Shown: positions 23,100 through 34,699 of the stretch, piece after piece
Layout of the letters: each line of letters begins with the position of its first letter
Numbering within the stretch: position 1 is the stretch's first letter
NCBI GenBank assembly: GCA_910589415.1
Contig: OU342637.1
Location: forward strand, 25,891,162-25,955,161
Origin: Malachius bipustulatus
Lineage: Eukaryota > Arthropoda > Insecta > Coleoptera > Melyridae
Direction: 5' to 3'
Length of the DNA stretch: 64,000 nucleotides
Position numbers and translations under genes: made by a program
The notes under the pieces: generated by a model
Told to the model about the DNA's origin: nothing
What the model saw: the letters and a program-made list of their open reading frames with translations, nothing else
Databases searched by the model: none

Positions 23100-24430
23100 C
23101 AAAAAATAAATGTTTGAGTTCGTGGCTTGCAAGGTTGGTGTGTTTTTTTTTGCAAGGCCCGGCTAGACAAAGTCGGGTCAGCTCTAAAAATCGATTTTTG
23201 CAAAAGTCAGGTCAGCTCGATTTTTTGTTAGCAAAGTCCGGTTAGACAAAGTCCGATCGCTTCTAAATTTCGATTTTTGCTCAAACGGCAAAGTCTGGTT
23301 AGCTCGAAAATTCAATTTTTGCAAGGTCAGCTCGAATTCAATTTTATTTCAAAGGCCCAGTTTGAAGACAAAGTACGGTCAGTTATTTTAGCTCAAAAGG
23401 CTCGAAAGGTGCGAAATTCAAAAATATATTTTTTTCAAATTAGTCAGGTAAGCTCGAATTTATCCTTTTTCTTTTTGAAACGTTCGGTTAGCTCGAAAAT
23501 TCAATTTTTGCAAATTAGTCAGATCAGCACAATTTTTTTTTAAAGGTTTGGTTAGACAAAGCCAACGTGTTACTTTGCTAATTATTTTAGTAAAAAAAAA
23601 TTGGACTTTTTTGATAATATTTTTTGTGAAACAGGCCCAGGCCAGCGAATTTTTTTTGCGAAATTGGATCAGCTCGAGAGTTATTTTTTTCAAAAAAGTC
23701 CCGTGAGCACGAATTGATTTTTTTCCTTCTTGCAAAGTCCTGTTAGACAAAATACGATCAGTTATTTTTGCTCAAAAGACTCTAAAAAGTTATAAAATTC
23801 AATTTCTATAAATTAGTCAGGTCAGGTCTAATTTATTGATTTTTTCTTTTTGAAAGGTTCGGTTAGACAAAGCCGGACCATCTCGAAAAATCGATTGTTC
23901 AAAATTGGATCAGCTCCAAAGTTAATTTTTGCAAAGAAAGTCCCGTGAGCACGAATTATTTTATTCCTTCTTGCAAGGTCCTATTAGACAAAGTACGGTC
24001 AGTCTAAAAGGCCCGAAAATTCAATTTTTTGCAAATTAGTCAGGTCAGCTCGAATTTATTTCTTTTTTTTTTTTCTTTTTGAAAGGTCGATTAGACAAAA
24101 TCAGACCAGCTCGAAAAATCGATTTTTGCAAAAAAAAACTCCGGCCAGCACGATTTTTTTAAGGTCGAACTAGTCGATTTAGACAAAGTAGAAAAATTGT
24201 TTTTTTGCTAAATTCGGTTAGATCGAAAATTCGATTTTTGCTCAAAAAGGAAAGTCCGGTCAGCTCGAAAATTCGCTTTTTGCAAGTCCCGGTCAGTTTG
24301 ATTTTTTTTGCAAGGTCCGATTTGACAGGCCGAAAAACGCATTTTCGGACTGACCGGACTTTGACGAAAACAAAAAAAAAACGAGTTGGCCAGATCCTGT
24401 CGAACTAGATCTTGCAAAAAAAAAAACAGA
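23100..24430. repeat. Long GTCCGGTCAGCTCG array that switches strand
   Basis: About 30 degenerate units of the form AAAGTCCGGTTAGCTCGAAA, then ATTCGATTTTTGC. They run in the plus orientation from 23140 to about 24330. The last part, 24330-24430, reads in the opposite orientation (CGGACTGACCGGACTTTG, then AGATCTTGC). T-tracts vary from 5 to 15 nt. Frames across it are Leu/Phe/Lys-rich repeats, not genes. Confidence 0.8.
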
Positions 24431-26505
24431 CTTGACGCTTTATTATTTTGATTTGCTTACATTTATTGAATGTGACTTGAAAATTACAAACAACAGAGAA
24501 AGGTTATAAACAAACCACTGGTTTTTGGGCTCGTGTTTTAGGAGATAAAATATGCTATAACTTTTCAAAAAATAGAAATGTAAAAAAACCTCAAATATAT
24601 TTTTTGTATAGCAATGTACAAGGACCTTTAAATTGACGTATCACATGATAGGGGTTGCAATTTGAAATTTTGACATTTTCTCTCCAAGCGAATTTTGTTT
24701 TTCTAAGATTCTAAAATAAAAAAATGAATATTTTTTCCTTCATTTTTTTTTTTTCTAAAACGTCAATCTTAAGAGAGAAAAAATACTGAAAGATGCTTTA
24801 GAAAATGTAATAAACAATCCAAAGATTTTGAATTGATTTTTTTACTCTATTTTTTTACTACTTATTAGAATATTAATTTTAGGTAAAATTATCGAAGGCA
24901 AAAATTCCATCTAAGCAGAAAACAAAATAAAAATGCCCGCCTTAAAGCGACTCACAACAGAAAAATAAACAAAGAAAAGAGAATTAAATTAAACAAAAAG
25001 TGTTCAAGATTTCTGTAATAGTGGTGTAGTGAATTACCCTTTTAACGTTGACAATAATTATGATAGCCAGACTTGAATTTTAATAATTAGGTAGACACAT
25101 TGCAAAACATCTATAGAATTGTTGATGTTTCAGGGCTAAGCTCGTAAAATACGAAATACATTTCCGAGAATTCTTTTCCGTTCAATTTCCTTGTTGAATT
25201 GTTGCTGCCTAATCGTTTTCTGTCTGCGGACCACCTGCATACGATACACACAATATGAGCTTCGTAGACGTAGGTTATTAGTTCAATAAATCTTCTTATT
25301 TTGGGTGCTTTTTTTATTCTATTTTATTAATTCTATCTCTATTCTTCCATACCAATCTATAATAAGGTGGCGGTAATAAAAATGTTAAAATCGGCAATAA
25401 AAACAATAAAAAAGTCTTTGTTCTAAATTTTCAACGGAATTTATTTATGCATAAATCTATTTTAAATTAATAAATTAAGCAGCATTTCTTCATTTCTTTG
25501 TTTAAATAAAAATAATATAAGCAGTCGGTTATTATAGCCAGCTTAGTCGACTTGGATTAATTAAAACAAGGCAAATATCTATTAACTTCACTCAAACTCA
25601 ACTCACTGAAGGAAGAACTATTCCAGAAAATAGGAAAATTAAAGCTTTAAATTAACAAAAAATGCAATTAAATCGTTTTTTTTTTTCTCAAAAGCAAACT
25701 TGAAATTTGTGTCACTAGTTAGTAGGTACCTACTAGCGAGACGGCTTTTTTTGTACCTCTCTCTACCAATTAAGATGAAATATTCCAAGAAGAATCACTG
25801 CTAACAAAATAATATAAATCGTCTTATCCTTGTGCACGAGTTCTGTCACTAATTATAACTCGTAATTATTGTTTTAATATAAGTAAAACTTTTTGCTCGT
25901 TATTGTACCTACGCTTCTGCTTGAACGTCTCCGATATTAATTATTATTCCATGCCCTCCAAGTATTCTTATAAGGTAAGTTTAATTAATTCCCTGGTTCT
26001 TTCTTATTACGGGGAACATGGATTTTGAGATAAAAACTTTAAACAAAAAATTATTGTTATTATTATAATGTGAGCTCAGAGAAAAATTTTAGTGAACGAA
26101 TAGCTATCCAAATCTAATCTCGACCGCGGCAGTTTGTATTTCCTGTCCACACGGTAAATATTTTCCTACCTAAACAAATAACGTTTGTATGCATATGTTC
26201 TAAATCCCAGGCGTTGTGACACGTTGCGCTTATATAAACCTTATTTTTTTGTGAAAAGTTTAATTCTGTCCCGAATATCGTTATACCTACCGCTGATAAA
26301 ACTTCAGACCAGGACAGGTGTTGTGTTACATTTAATCTTAAACCCAGACATGTCTCTATGTCTATAGGTACATAATATATCAATAATAATAATAATTGCA
26401 TATTGCATGCGATATAGAGATTGGAATTCACACGAAATGTTTCCAACATAAATATATCAAAAAAAATTGGGATGGCGCCATTTTAGATCCAGATCTGGAC
26501 TTGAA
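24431..26505. other. No gene seen
   Basis: Very AT-rich sequence. At about 25040-25075 a stretch resembles part of the 31840 repeat unit (GATAGCCAGA). No exon, RNA or complete element recognised. Confidence 0.5.
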
Positions 26506-26509
26506 TATA

Positions 26510-26690
26510 TGAAAGTTGTAGCTGAGCTTCTTGATGACAATGGTAAAAACGGCACTTCGATATATGCTCCCTATCTCGAGATAGAGGCGTGGGAAACTTC
26601 CGTTGCTATGAGCAACCGCGGCTGTTGTGACGTCTCTTTCTTCAAGAGCCAACTCGCTTATTTAACATCGCAGACATAGCAAACTCGGAT
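26510..26690 (+). repeat. Dispersed repeat with GTGACGTC core, copy 3
   Basis: Contains GAGCTTCTTGATGACAATGG, AACGGCACTTCGATATATGC, CTCGAGATAGAGGCGTGG and CCGCGGCTGTTGTGACGTC. Same order of blocks as at 20015-20190. It is the least degraded of the three copies. Confidence 0.6.
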
Positions 26691-26744
26691 AAAAAATGAA
26701 AACAACAAACAAAAACAATGAAACATGAAAAATTATTGATCTGA

Positions 26745-27130
26745 ATTATGATTGTTATTTTATTTTTGATTTTAAAATATCAAGAATGCCTTGGAAATTT
26801 TCAAAAAAATATATTTTTCTGTGGAGTAAAGTGCCTTTTATATCAAATAAGACGAAAAGTTATTTATATTTCAAAATCATCGGCCAGTCATAATTTTTAA
26901 TAATTTTTGAATAAAATTCTTGATTTGTGAAAAAAATTGCGAAAAAAACTAAAAAAAAGTTTTTTGAAAATAAAATAATTATGTTCAAATGCCAACCGTT
27001 CCGGAGATATTGTAAAAAAGCTATTACCGCCACTTGACTTTTATAGACGATCTGAGAAAAACAAGAAACATTTTTGTTATCATTTTTATAAAGGGTTGTA
27101 GAAAAAATATAGTAAGCAACAACACCCACG
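26745..27130 (+). mobile_element. Single-arm relative of the 39533 palindrome
   Basis: ATGCCTTGGAAATTTTCAA, GAGTAAAGTGCCTTTTAT, AAATTTCAAAATCAT-like text, GGCCA and TTGATTTGTGAAA occur in the same order as in the left arm of 39533-40276, with deletions. No second arm is visible here, so it is a partial, older copy. Confidence 0.55.
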
Positions 27131-29073
27131 TGAAATTATACTTCAGATTCTGTTGAATTTATTATTTAAAAAAAATCTTCAAGAAGTAAGCATGTCAAAC
27201 GTGCAGGTTCATAATTATTATTATTGACTTGTTTTTTTGCTTTTCTTGAGTTACCATCATCAGTGCACTGACGGCGACAATTAGGTACACAAGCGAAAAG
27301 CGAACGTGAGCAGATAAACGATGCCATTACATGATGGCAAATTAATTCGATCTCAAGTTTATCAAATCCGCGTTTTGTTACCATCACCTCCATTATTAAA
27401 TCGCCCGACGACGAGAACACCCAGTTCCTTCTTGTCGTTTCCTGCCACCTCCGCGATCGTGCCGTGAACCGAATGCAAAACAACGTCGTTCGATTGTCGC
27501 CAACAAGGCTCTGGTTACCCGGGGGACCTGGTTGAGTGTTGCGTTCCACATCCTACGATCGAATGTCCGATCAATAAGCGCGGAGATCCTGTTTCAGGGC
27601 CTCCATGTAATGGGGTGCCGGTTTCGCAGATGAGGGTGGGTAAATTGAAGAGCCATTTTCCTTTCTATTGAATACCGTTTGTGATTTTTGCTTGGGGTAT
27701 CGAATCGATAGGGGAAGATGTGTTTATGTTGTTTACTCTTCTTGGAAGGAGCGTTCTACACTTCTGAATCTCTGCGGTGTGTTGATGTGGAGGCTATGGC
27801 TGTAGTAGTGTTTAGAAGTGATACCTACCAATAGAATGGAATTTTGATAAAAACTATTATAGTTGATGATAATAAAGAATGCAAATTGTGCAACACACAT
27901 TAGGACACACGGCATTCTTACCGCAACAGCAGCCGTTCGCGTTGTTCGTTACAACATTAGCGTTAATGGATATTTTTCCACTACTGTTGAGGTGTATTAC
28001 AAAGGACAAATTGACGATAATTTTCCAATCGACTGGTCTGGGGCCGTAACTCGGTGGGCGTGCTCTTTAAAAATGAAACTAGAACAATATTGATCTAACG
28101 GCGCGCGAGGCAACGGCCAACTGGCTCGCCTAACCCCTATCAGTTGACGTAATCTGCATACAAGACAATAACTCAAATAACTTCTAACCACGGCGAGGCG
28201 AAAAATCGAGGGAAAGTACATTTCAATTACCGCCCGGTATCGGTGGCGTGCGTCTTATCTGTCCGCTCCATAATCCACGTGTGACACAGCGAGGGCACAA
28301 GCAAAGTGCGGAACAGTTACTTAATTCTTTTGAGACATTGATACTCTTTTGTCGCCTTATAATCATTCGAACTACTCGAGATCGAGAAGTTAAAAAAAAA
28401 GGATTTTTAATTATTGTAGATGATTTGGAAGTAGCGGGTATAAGTACCCCATCCCCATCAGTAATGACGTGGCATCTTGTTACTTTATAAAAAAGGAATT
28501 ATTGACTAAACGAGATAGCCATTAATCTCCCGTTACAGCGTCGTCACCAACCGTATCAGGTGTCTCCTGGGGAGCCCCCTAAATTTGGACATTGTGTGGA
28601 GGGGATCAATACAAAACTTTCTCGCGCATCAATCATAGAATGCGTTGATTCAATTATGAATATTATCGCAGTTTTGGAAATTAGGCTGTTAAAATTTTTA
28701 TAAGGTCATTTTATATTAGTGTAGTTGTTGATTAAAAAAAATTGATAATAAATGCGTTATATAAATTTTATTTATTTATTTCTATTTTTTAATTAATACT
28801 CTTTTCCTACCCACGCCACTGGGTTATAAACGGATTTTTTTTAATTACTTTAGCCAAAGTTCGCTTAAAACGTTCCTCCCGTTTTTTTAATTTAATTTCA
28901 ATTTTTTTTCTATCTCGCATATACAGGGGTTAAAAAATGCAATTTTTATGAAAAATTCGAATGAGCGCCATTTTGAAACGGCGTGACTGATTTTGCTCAA
29001 ATGCAATATCAGACCACTTCTTATGGATACCTTGTTCACTTAATGTGACCTTACTCAACGGGTTTATTAACCC
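27131..29073. other. Non-coding, with GC-richer patches at 27240-27560 and 28090-28300
   Basis: Both patches have short frames on each strand with no recognisable domain. They stand out from the AT-rich surroundings and could be conserved intronic elements. At 28920-29072 is a unique-looking stretch (GAGCGCCATTTTGAAACGGC) just outside the element at 29074. Confidence 0.4.
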
Positions 29074-29450
29074 CAGTGGCGGCTCGTGAGTTTGAAAGTT
29101 AGTGAAGTGTAGATTCTTCACAGGACAAAGTCTGGTTAGCTCAAAAATTCGATTTTTTTCAAAGTCCGGTCAGCTCGTTTTTTTTGCAAGTCCCTCTTGA
29201 CAAGGTCCGGTTAATCCCAAAATTCAAATTTGGTCAGGTCAGGTCAGCTCAAAAATTCGATTTTCGCTAAGTCTGCTCGTTTTTTGCAAGTTCGGTCAGC
29301 CCTAAAATTTTTTTGCAAATCTGGTTTGACAGGCTAAGAAATCGAATTTTCGAATTGACAGAACTACCAAAAAAAAAGAGCTGACGGTACTTCGCCAAAT
29401 CGGATCTAGTAAAAAAGTAAAAAAAAAATAGACTTGGCGATTCGCCGCTG
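29074..29450. mobile_element. Non-autonomous element with CAGTGGCGGCTCG ends, hAT-like
   Basis: The left end reads CAGTGGCGGCTCGTGAG, and the right end inverted reads CAGCGGCGAATCGCCAAG. Between them lie GTCCGGTCAGCTCG units, first in plus orientation (29120-29320), then inverted (29330-29430). The phrase TTAGTGAAGTGTAGATT just inside the left end recurs at 49112. Flanks ATTAACCC and ATTCAATC might be a decayed 8-bp target duplication. CAGNGGCG ends are typical of hAT elements; the class is an inference. No transposase. Confidence 0.6.
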
Positions 29451-31545
29451 ATTCAATCTAAAAACAGTATGGCCTTTAACTTTCTTTAATATAAATTTTT
29501 TTGTTGTTTCAAAAGTGGACTGATGATATGTCGATTCGCGCCATTTGACATTCCGGAATGTCATTCTTGAAATCACCTGTTCTGTTATGGTATATGAAAG
29601 CGCCAGTAGCAACGCATAATCAGTATAGTTTGGGATGCTATAGAACAGAGTAAACTGAAAAATAGTTAGAAGGCTAACAAGTGGAAAGTGGAGTCTAGTC
29701 TAGTCTAGAGTGCCATTGTTGAGGGAGAAGTTAGTTAGTGGAGTTGATAGGAGCAAGAGAAAGAGTCCTAGTGAGTCAGAGAACATTTGAGTTAGTATAA
29801 AAGTTAGGTTATTTAATTTTAAGGTTACTATAATGTAAATAGAGACCAAGAAAGTGAATTTCGTTACAGTACCTATGAATCTTCCTCTTCGAAAGGATTT
29901 TCCGTTTTTCTCATAAATATTTATAGGAAAATCTACTTTCAGGATTAATATTATTATTAATAAGAAAATTGAAAAACTTATAAACAGAAAAATTCCGAAC
30001 CAGATAATTAATTAGATCAGATTAATCAATTTCGCTTTTTCCTTTTCATTATCAATTTAAGGACCGATAAATTAAGAAAATATATAACTGAAAAATAAAA
30101 ATCCTGAAATTTTGGACGGCATTGCCTGGTCCTGGTGGAAACAAAACAGTATCAACATATTTTTTTATTCAAAATATAATCAATCAATCCTCTTTAATCT
30201 CAAATTTACATATCGAGCTTGAATTTTTGCCAGGCCAATATTTACGTTTGTTTACGATCGTTCAGTTCAAGTATATTCACCACTTCTGAATTATTTACGC
30301 GACACAGCGTGACAATAATTTTTATTTTTCAAAAAAAGCGGCAGTGACCTCCATCGCGTTAAAATTACTAACTCATTTTCGTCATTGTTCCTTGATATCT
30401 AGCTATGAGTCGACCAAATTTTAATTTAAGCTTCTTATACCTATCTTAATACAGGGACTGGGAGATTCGAGGTTAGCTCTGAAAGCAAAATTTACGCGCT
30501 AAATTTAAACCGCGTTAAAACCGCGTAAAAACGCGTTAAAAAATTCCTTATTAAAATTGAGCAATTCCTATTGGTGAATGGTATAAATGATCCAGGTCCA
30601 GGAATTTTTGAACTTTTCAAATAATGTAGTATAGGTAATTATTTAAATTAACACAGCAATAAGAAACGTGCTCATTAACATATTAACACAAAATACAAAA
30701 GACAAAACACACAAGTATCGCATATCTGAGCAGTAGTGTAAGGTAATCTTAATTGGATTTAGTTCAGTCCGTGTCCGACGTTGTTTCACAATCGCAAACA
30801 CAAGTTTTTCCGGGATAAGTATTCTGGGAAATGCTAACGCTGCCCGTCTGCTCTCGATTTCAATGTCAGGTTTTTATTATTTCGATTCTGGCAATGCTAC
30901 CGTGTCTTTCTTTCTCGGTTCTAGACGCCGTGGGATTCGGTAGCCTTCATGTTATTATTCTGTTTGCAAGTAGCGGCCAAATTATTCAAACGTTTTATTA
31001 TTAAAAGATGCGAGTAGGTATCGATAATTCGTTATTAAATTTGATAGAGGACCCTGCCTAATAAAGGCCGGTGAAGTGTGAAGTACAGAAATAAAAAGTA
31101 GGTACTTGCTGATGCCAATGTTAAAAACCTGGCAAGGCTTTGGAATGATTTATTATTACTGTGGGATAAAAAATCAAAAAATTGACTCCCCCTTCATCTT
31201 TGGCTCAATTGTTCAATTTGTTATTTTGTCTCCTCTCCTGGTAGCGCAATTTGTTAGGAAAAAATTGTTTTTGTGGCAAAAAAATAATTGACAGCTATTT
31301 TTACTTGTTAAGGAGGCAGACATGTAATGGGCTTAAAACAAAAAATTCGCCCCCCTCTTTTTGAATAATTTATGTAATTGCAATCAAAAGTGCAAAAAGG
31401 TTCCCAAAAAAATGATTTTTCGTCTTTTTTGACGCGATAAAAAAATTATTCTACCAAAATATGAAAAGTATGAACTTCCTGGTCGTAGTGAGTTCATCAT
31501 GACTCACTACAAAAAAACGCAAAAAAAACTTTTTCGGGTCGTAAA
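29451..31545. other. No gene seen; small CGCGTTAAAA repeat
   Basis: AT-rich sequence. At about 30495-30543 a short tandem repeat of ACCGCGTTAAA recurs three to four times at 11-17 bp spacing. A GC-richer stretch at 30760-30960 has no recognisable frame. Confidence 0.45.
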
Positions 31546-31549
31546 ATTG

Positions 31550-33020
31550 GGGAAAAGATATTTTTAACAACCCTGCATTTAGTTGTGGTGGAGTGACTCT
31601 GCTTAAGAAGAATTATGGTCAAGAGCAATTTTTATTTTTAACAGTTTAATTTTTAAAAATTATTCTTCTCTGCGAGCTACCGTTTTCGCGATTAACCCAA
31701 AAACTTTTAGATCCCCAAAATTCTCCATGAAAGGACGACTTTCTTATTTTAAGCTTGTTACAGCCCCCCGAACTCCTCAAACGAGTAAAAATTCTTTTTC
31801 TCCAACGAATTTTACAAATTTAAGTCCTCTACTTCTACTATTAACATGATAGCCAGATTATGCAATAAATTAAATAAATTGCGTTAATATTGAACAGTAT
31901 ACTGCAGCAGTGGGTGTAATATGTGTAGGGTTGCAATAGCCATATTACCGTTATAGGAAAATTTAGACACAAAAACAAATTTAGGATCAAAAAACTGCAG
32001 AAAAATTTTTTTTTGGCAACATTGCAAGGAGCTTCTGCATTTGCCTTTTTAGTTGTGGTGTAGTGACTGCTGAAGAAGAATTGTAGAGAGCAATAACAGT
32101 TTCAAAAATTTTAGAGATTCCCGAAATTCTCCATGAAAGTACGACTTTCTTATTTTAAGTTTGGTACATGTCCTCGCCGAATCGCTCAAACAAGTAAAAA
32201 AAAATATATTTTCCTCCAACGAATTTTACAAATTACGGATTACTATCAGGTCTTTTTTGCTTCTTAACGACATTAAAATCAGATCATTATTTTCTAAATA
32301 CATTACTTTCAAAATAAAAAAAAACACAAATTACAAATACCCAAAATAATTACCAATAAAAGGAGTAAAATATTATTTTATTTAACATTGAAGCAAGATT
32401 ATGCAATAATCATTAGCGTTAGGTAAATTTAGACACCAAAAAAAATATGGTTGAAAAATTGGGGAAAAGTATTTTTTGGAAATGACTGAATTAAAAAAGT
32501 TAAAATTTGAATCTTAACAAATTTTTGTATAAACAATTCTCCTCTACGAGCTACCGTTTTCGCGAAAAATCAAACCCAAATACTTTTTGAGATTCCCAAA
32601 ATTCTTTATGAAAGGACAACTTTTTTGTTTCAACTTCTAAGCTTGTTACACGCCCCCTAAGGAGTAAAAAAAAAATAGCTTAGGTATTTTTTCTCCAACG
32701 AAATTCACAGATTAGTAGTAGCGGCTTTTACTGATCTTGCAAAAAAATCGAGCTGACCGGACTTGTCTAATTGGACCTTGCAAAAAAAAAGTTGAGCTGA
32801 CTGAACTTTGTCACGAGCCGCCACTGCTGCTTCTTATCGACAATTTAATGAGCTCATTACTATACAAAACTAGAAAACGTCGTCTTTTTTATTCAAACAA
32901 TTTATAAATAGTCACACAATTATGAATAAAATAATCATCAATGAATGAAGTAAAGTGAAACATTATTTTAACATTGAAGCCAGATTATGAAATAAATTAA
33001 ATAAATTGGATTAATATTGA
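31550..33020. repeat. About three diverged tandem units of roughly 500 bp
   Basis: Landmarks repeat in order. AGTTGTGGTG.AGTGACT occurs at 31573 and 32051. CTCCATGAAAG.ACGACTTTCTT occurs at 31723 and 32131, with CTTTATGAAAGGACAACTTT at 32604. The phrase GCCAGATTATG..ATAAATTAAATAAATT occurs at 31853 and 32979, with a shorter form at 32392. GAGCTACCGTTTTCGCG occurs at 31673 and 32547. The third unit is interrupted by the insertion at 32717-32826. Confidence 0.7.
32717..32826. mobile_element. Small CAGTGGCGG-type insertion
   Basis: The right end CACGAGCCGCCACTG is the exact inverse of the left end of the 29074 element. The left end AGTAGCGGCTTTTACT is a decayed version. Inside are two inverted GTCCGGTCAGCTCG units. 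The neighbouring tandem unit (about 32235-32275) reads through from ATTACTATCAGG to GCTTCTTA without it. That supports insertion after the duplication. Confidence 0.6.
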
Positions 33021-34360
33021 ATGAACAGTAAACTGCAGCTTTGAAAATCACCACCTGGATCTAATAAATAATTGATTGAAACGTCAGAAACGAATCTTTT
33101 TCACTACAAAAGAAAGGATTCTTTTATAAGCAAACAATTTCCAATAAACTAAAAGTTCCTAGAAAGAGTGTCAAAAGAGGATATCTATTTAGGTATATGT
33201 AGTTATGTACCTACCACACCAAAAAAATTTTTTAAGAGTTTTTCAGGAAGTTTTTCAAAAAACAATTTAAGCGATTTTTTTACTCAGGTATCGGTGCCTT
33301 ATACAGGCCGGTATTAAAGTTAATTTAATTTATTAAATTCCAGGAATGTTTGAATTGAAGTTATTATAGAATTGCTTCTTGTAACCCAGATATTCCACGA
33401 ATTTGTCTCATTGCATTAGATACGATTATTTTTCTTGGAATCATCTCATCGGAAACGTGCTCGTTTCCTCTGCTGTTAGGCTTCTTCGTTTCGTTATAAT
33501 TTCCTTTGATACTGATACCATTGCAATAAGTACATAAGTACAACAACAATACATGAATTAGCATTTTTCGATTACAAATCCATTTAAATTATAAATTCAC
33601 AACGTAGGTAATTATTGCGCGTTGGTAATAATGCTAATAACTAATAATGGGACATAACAGGTGAGGTGATGATTAAAAATTCTACCTTAGTACCTATTTA
33701 GCCTCTTTCATGTCCTAATAGCTATAGTGGGCTCATTTCTTCAATTTTATTTTTTTATTTTTTTTACTGAATCTAGAGCCCTTAAAAATAACAAAAAGTA
33801 AATTTATTAGTCCAAAAAAAAAAGTAATAAAACTAACAGAAAGCAAAATTGAAATAGAGAAATAATTCTTGAATTAAACATTTTTCATTGAACTTTTTCG
33901 GTTGGCAATAACAAGTAAGTAACAACTCATTCATTTACCTTTAACTTAACTGGGACATTGCGTCTTATTTATTGTACCCGTACCTACCTACTCTTGTTAC
34001 ACTTACTTTAAAAAGTTTCTTGTTTCGTTTATGTAAGAGGTTTTCTGTTTTGTAATTTGCGCTTGCAGCAAGAAGTGCTTACTGCTTGGCAATGAATATT
34101 AAGCGGTTTTATTTTGCATCAGGCTATACTGATACTGATACGAGAACGATTTTGATTATTATTATTTTATCACGTTCATGCATCAAGCAAGAAGTCCAAT
34201 CGATTTTAATATTTTATTTGCCATTTCGGTGGACCAATGTTAATAAAAAAAACTGAATACTTAATTATATTAATGGGATTAATATAGATCAGCATTATGA
34301 TGAGAAAAGCTAAGAAATAAATTATAATATAATTAAATAGCATGCACACAAATATGCACG
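33021..34360. other. No gene seen
   Basis: AT-rich intronic sequence with many TAGGTACCTA tracts. A 66-residue minus frame at 33364-33564 is not recognisable. No RNA or element end found. Confidence 0.5.
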
Positions 34361-34361
34361 A

Positions 34362-34435
34362 TAATGGTTGGACTCGAACCCACGCAGTGACAGCGACCTC
34401 GCCGTTTTATCCGCGGTAGTATCGACTGCTCGTTT
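34362..34435 (-). other. tRNA-like segment with Pol III B box
   Basis: On the minus strand GGGTTCGAGTCCAACCAT contains GGTTCGAGTCC, an exact match to the B-box consensus GGTTCGANTCC. About 40 nt upstream CGCGGATAAAACGGCGAGG could be a decayed A box/D arm. The T stem has a mismatch and I cannot fold a full cloverleaf. It is best seen as a decayed tRNA or the head of a tRNA-derived SINE, not a working tRNA. Confidence 0.4.
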
Positions 34436-34699
34436 ATTAACAAGCTCGGAAGGTCGTAATTGACTATGACTTTATTGGTTGAAATAAATCACTCAAACTA
34501 TTTTTATTTATTTTTTTAGCTCCAATTATATTGCAGCGTACCTGCTATACTTAATTGAAGTATAATACTCTTTGGAGGGATATTTTCAAAATTACCAGAA
34601 TGAAATGTCTTCCTATTACCTACCTAAGTATATCTACCAAGATAATTTTTATTGAACCAAAAAATCAGAAGACAAAAATTCAACGTAAGTATAGAGATA

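Noticed and set aside
23277..24417. Frames with repeated SSKIQFLQ-type peptides
   Set aside because: They are translations of the GTCCGGTCAGCTCG units and appear in several frames and blocks.
34362..34435. Functional tRNA gene
   Set aside because: T stem has a mismatch and no full cloverleaf or anticodon arm could be formed.
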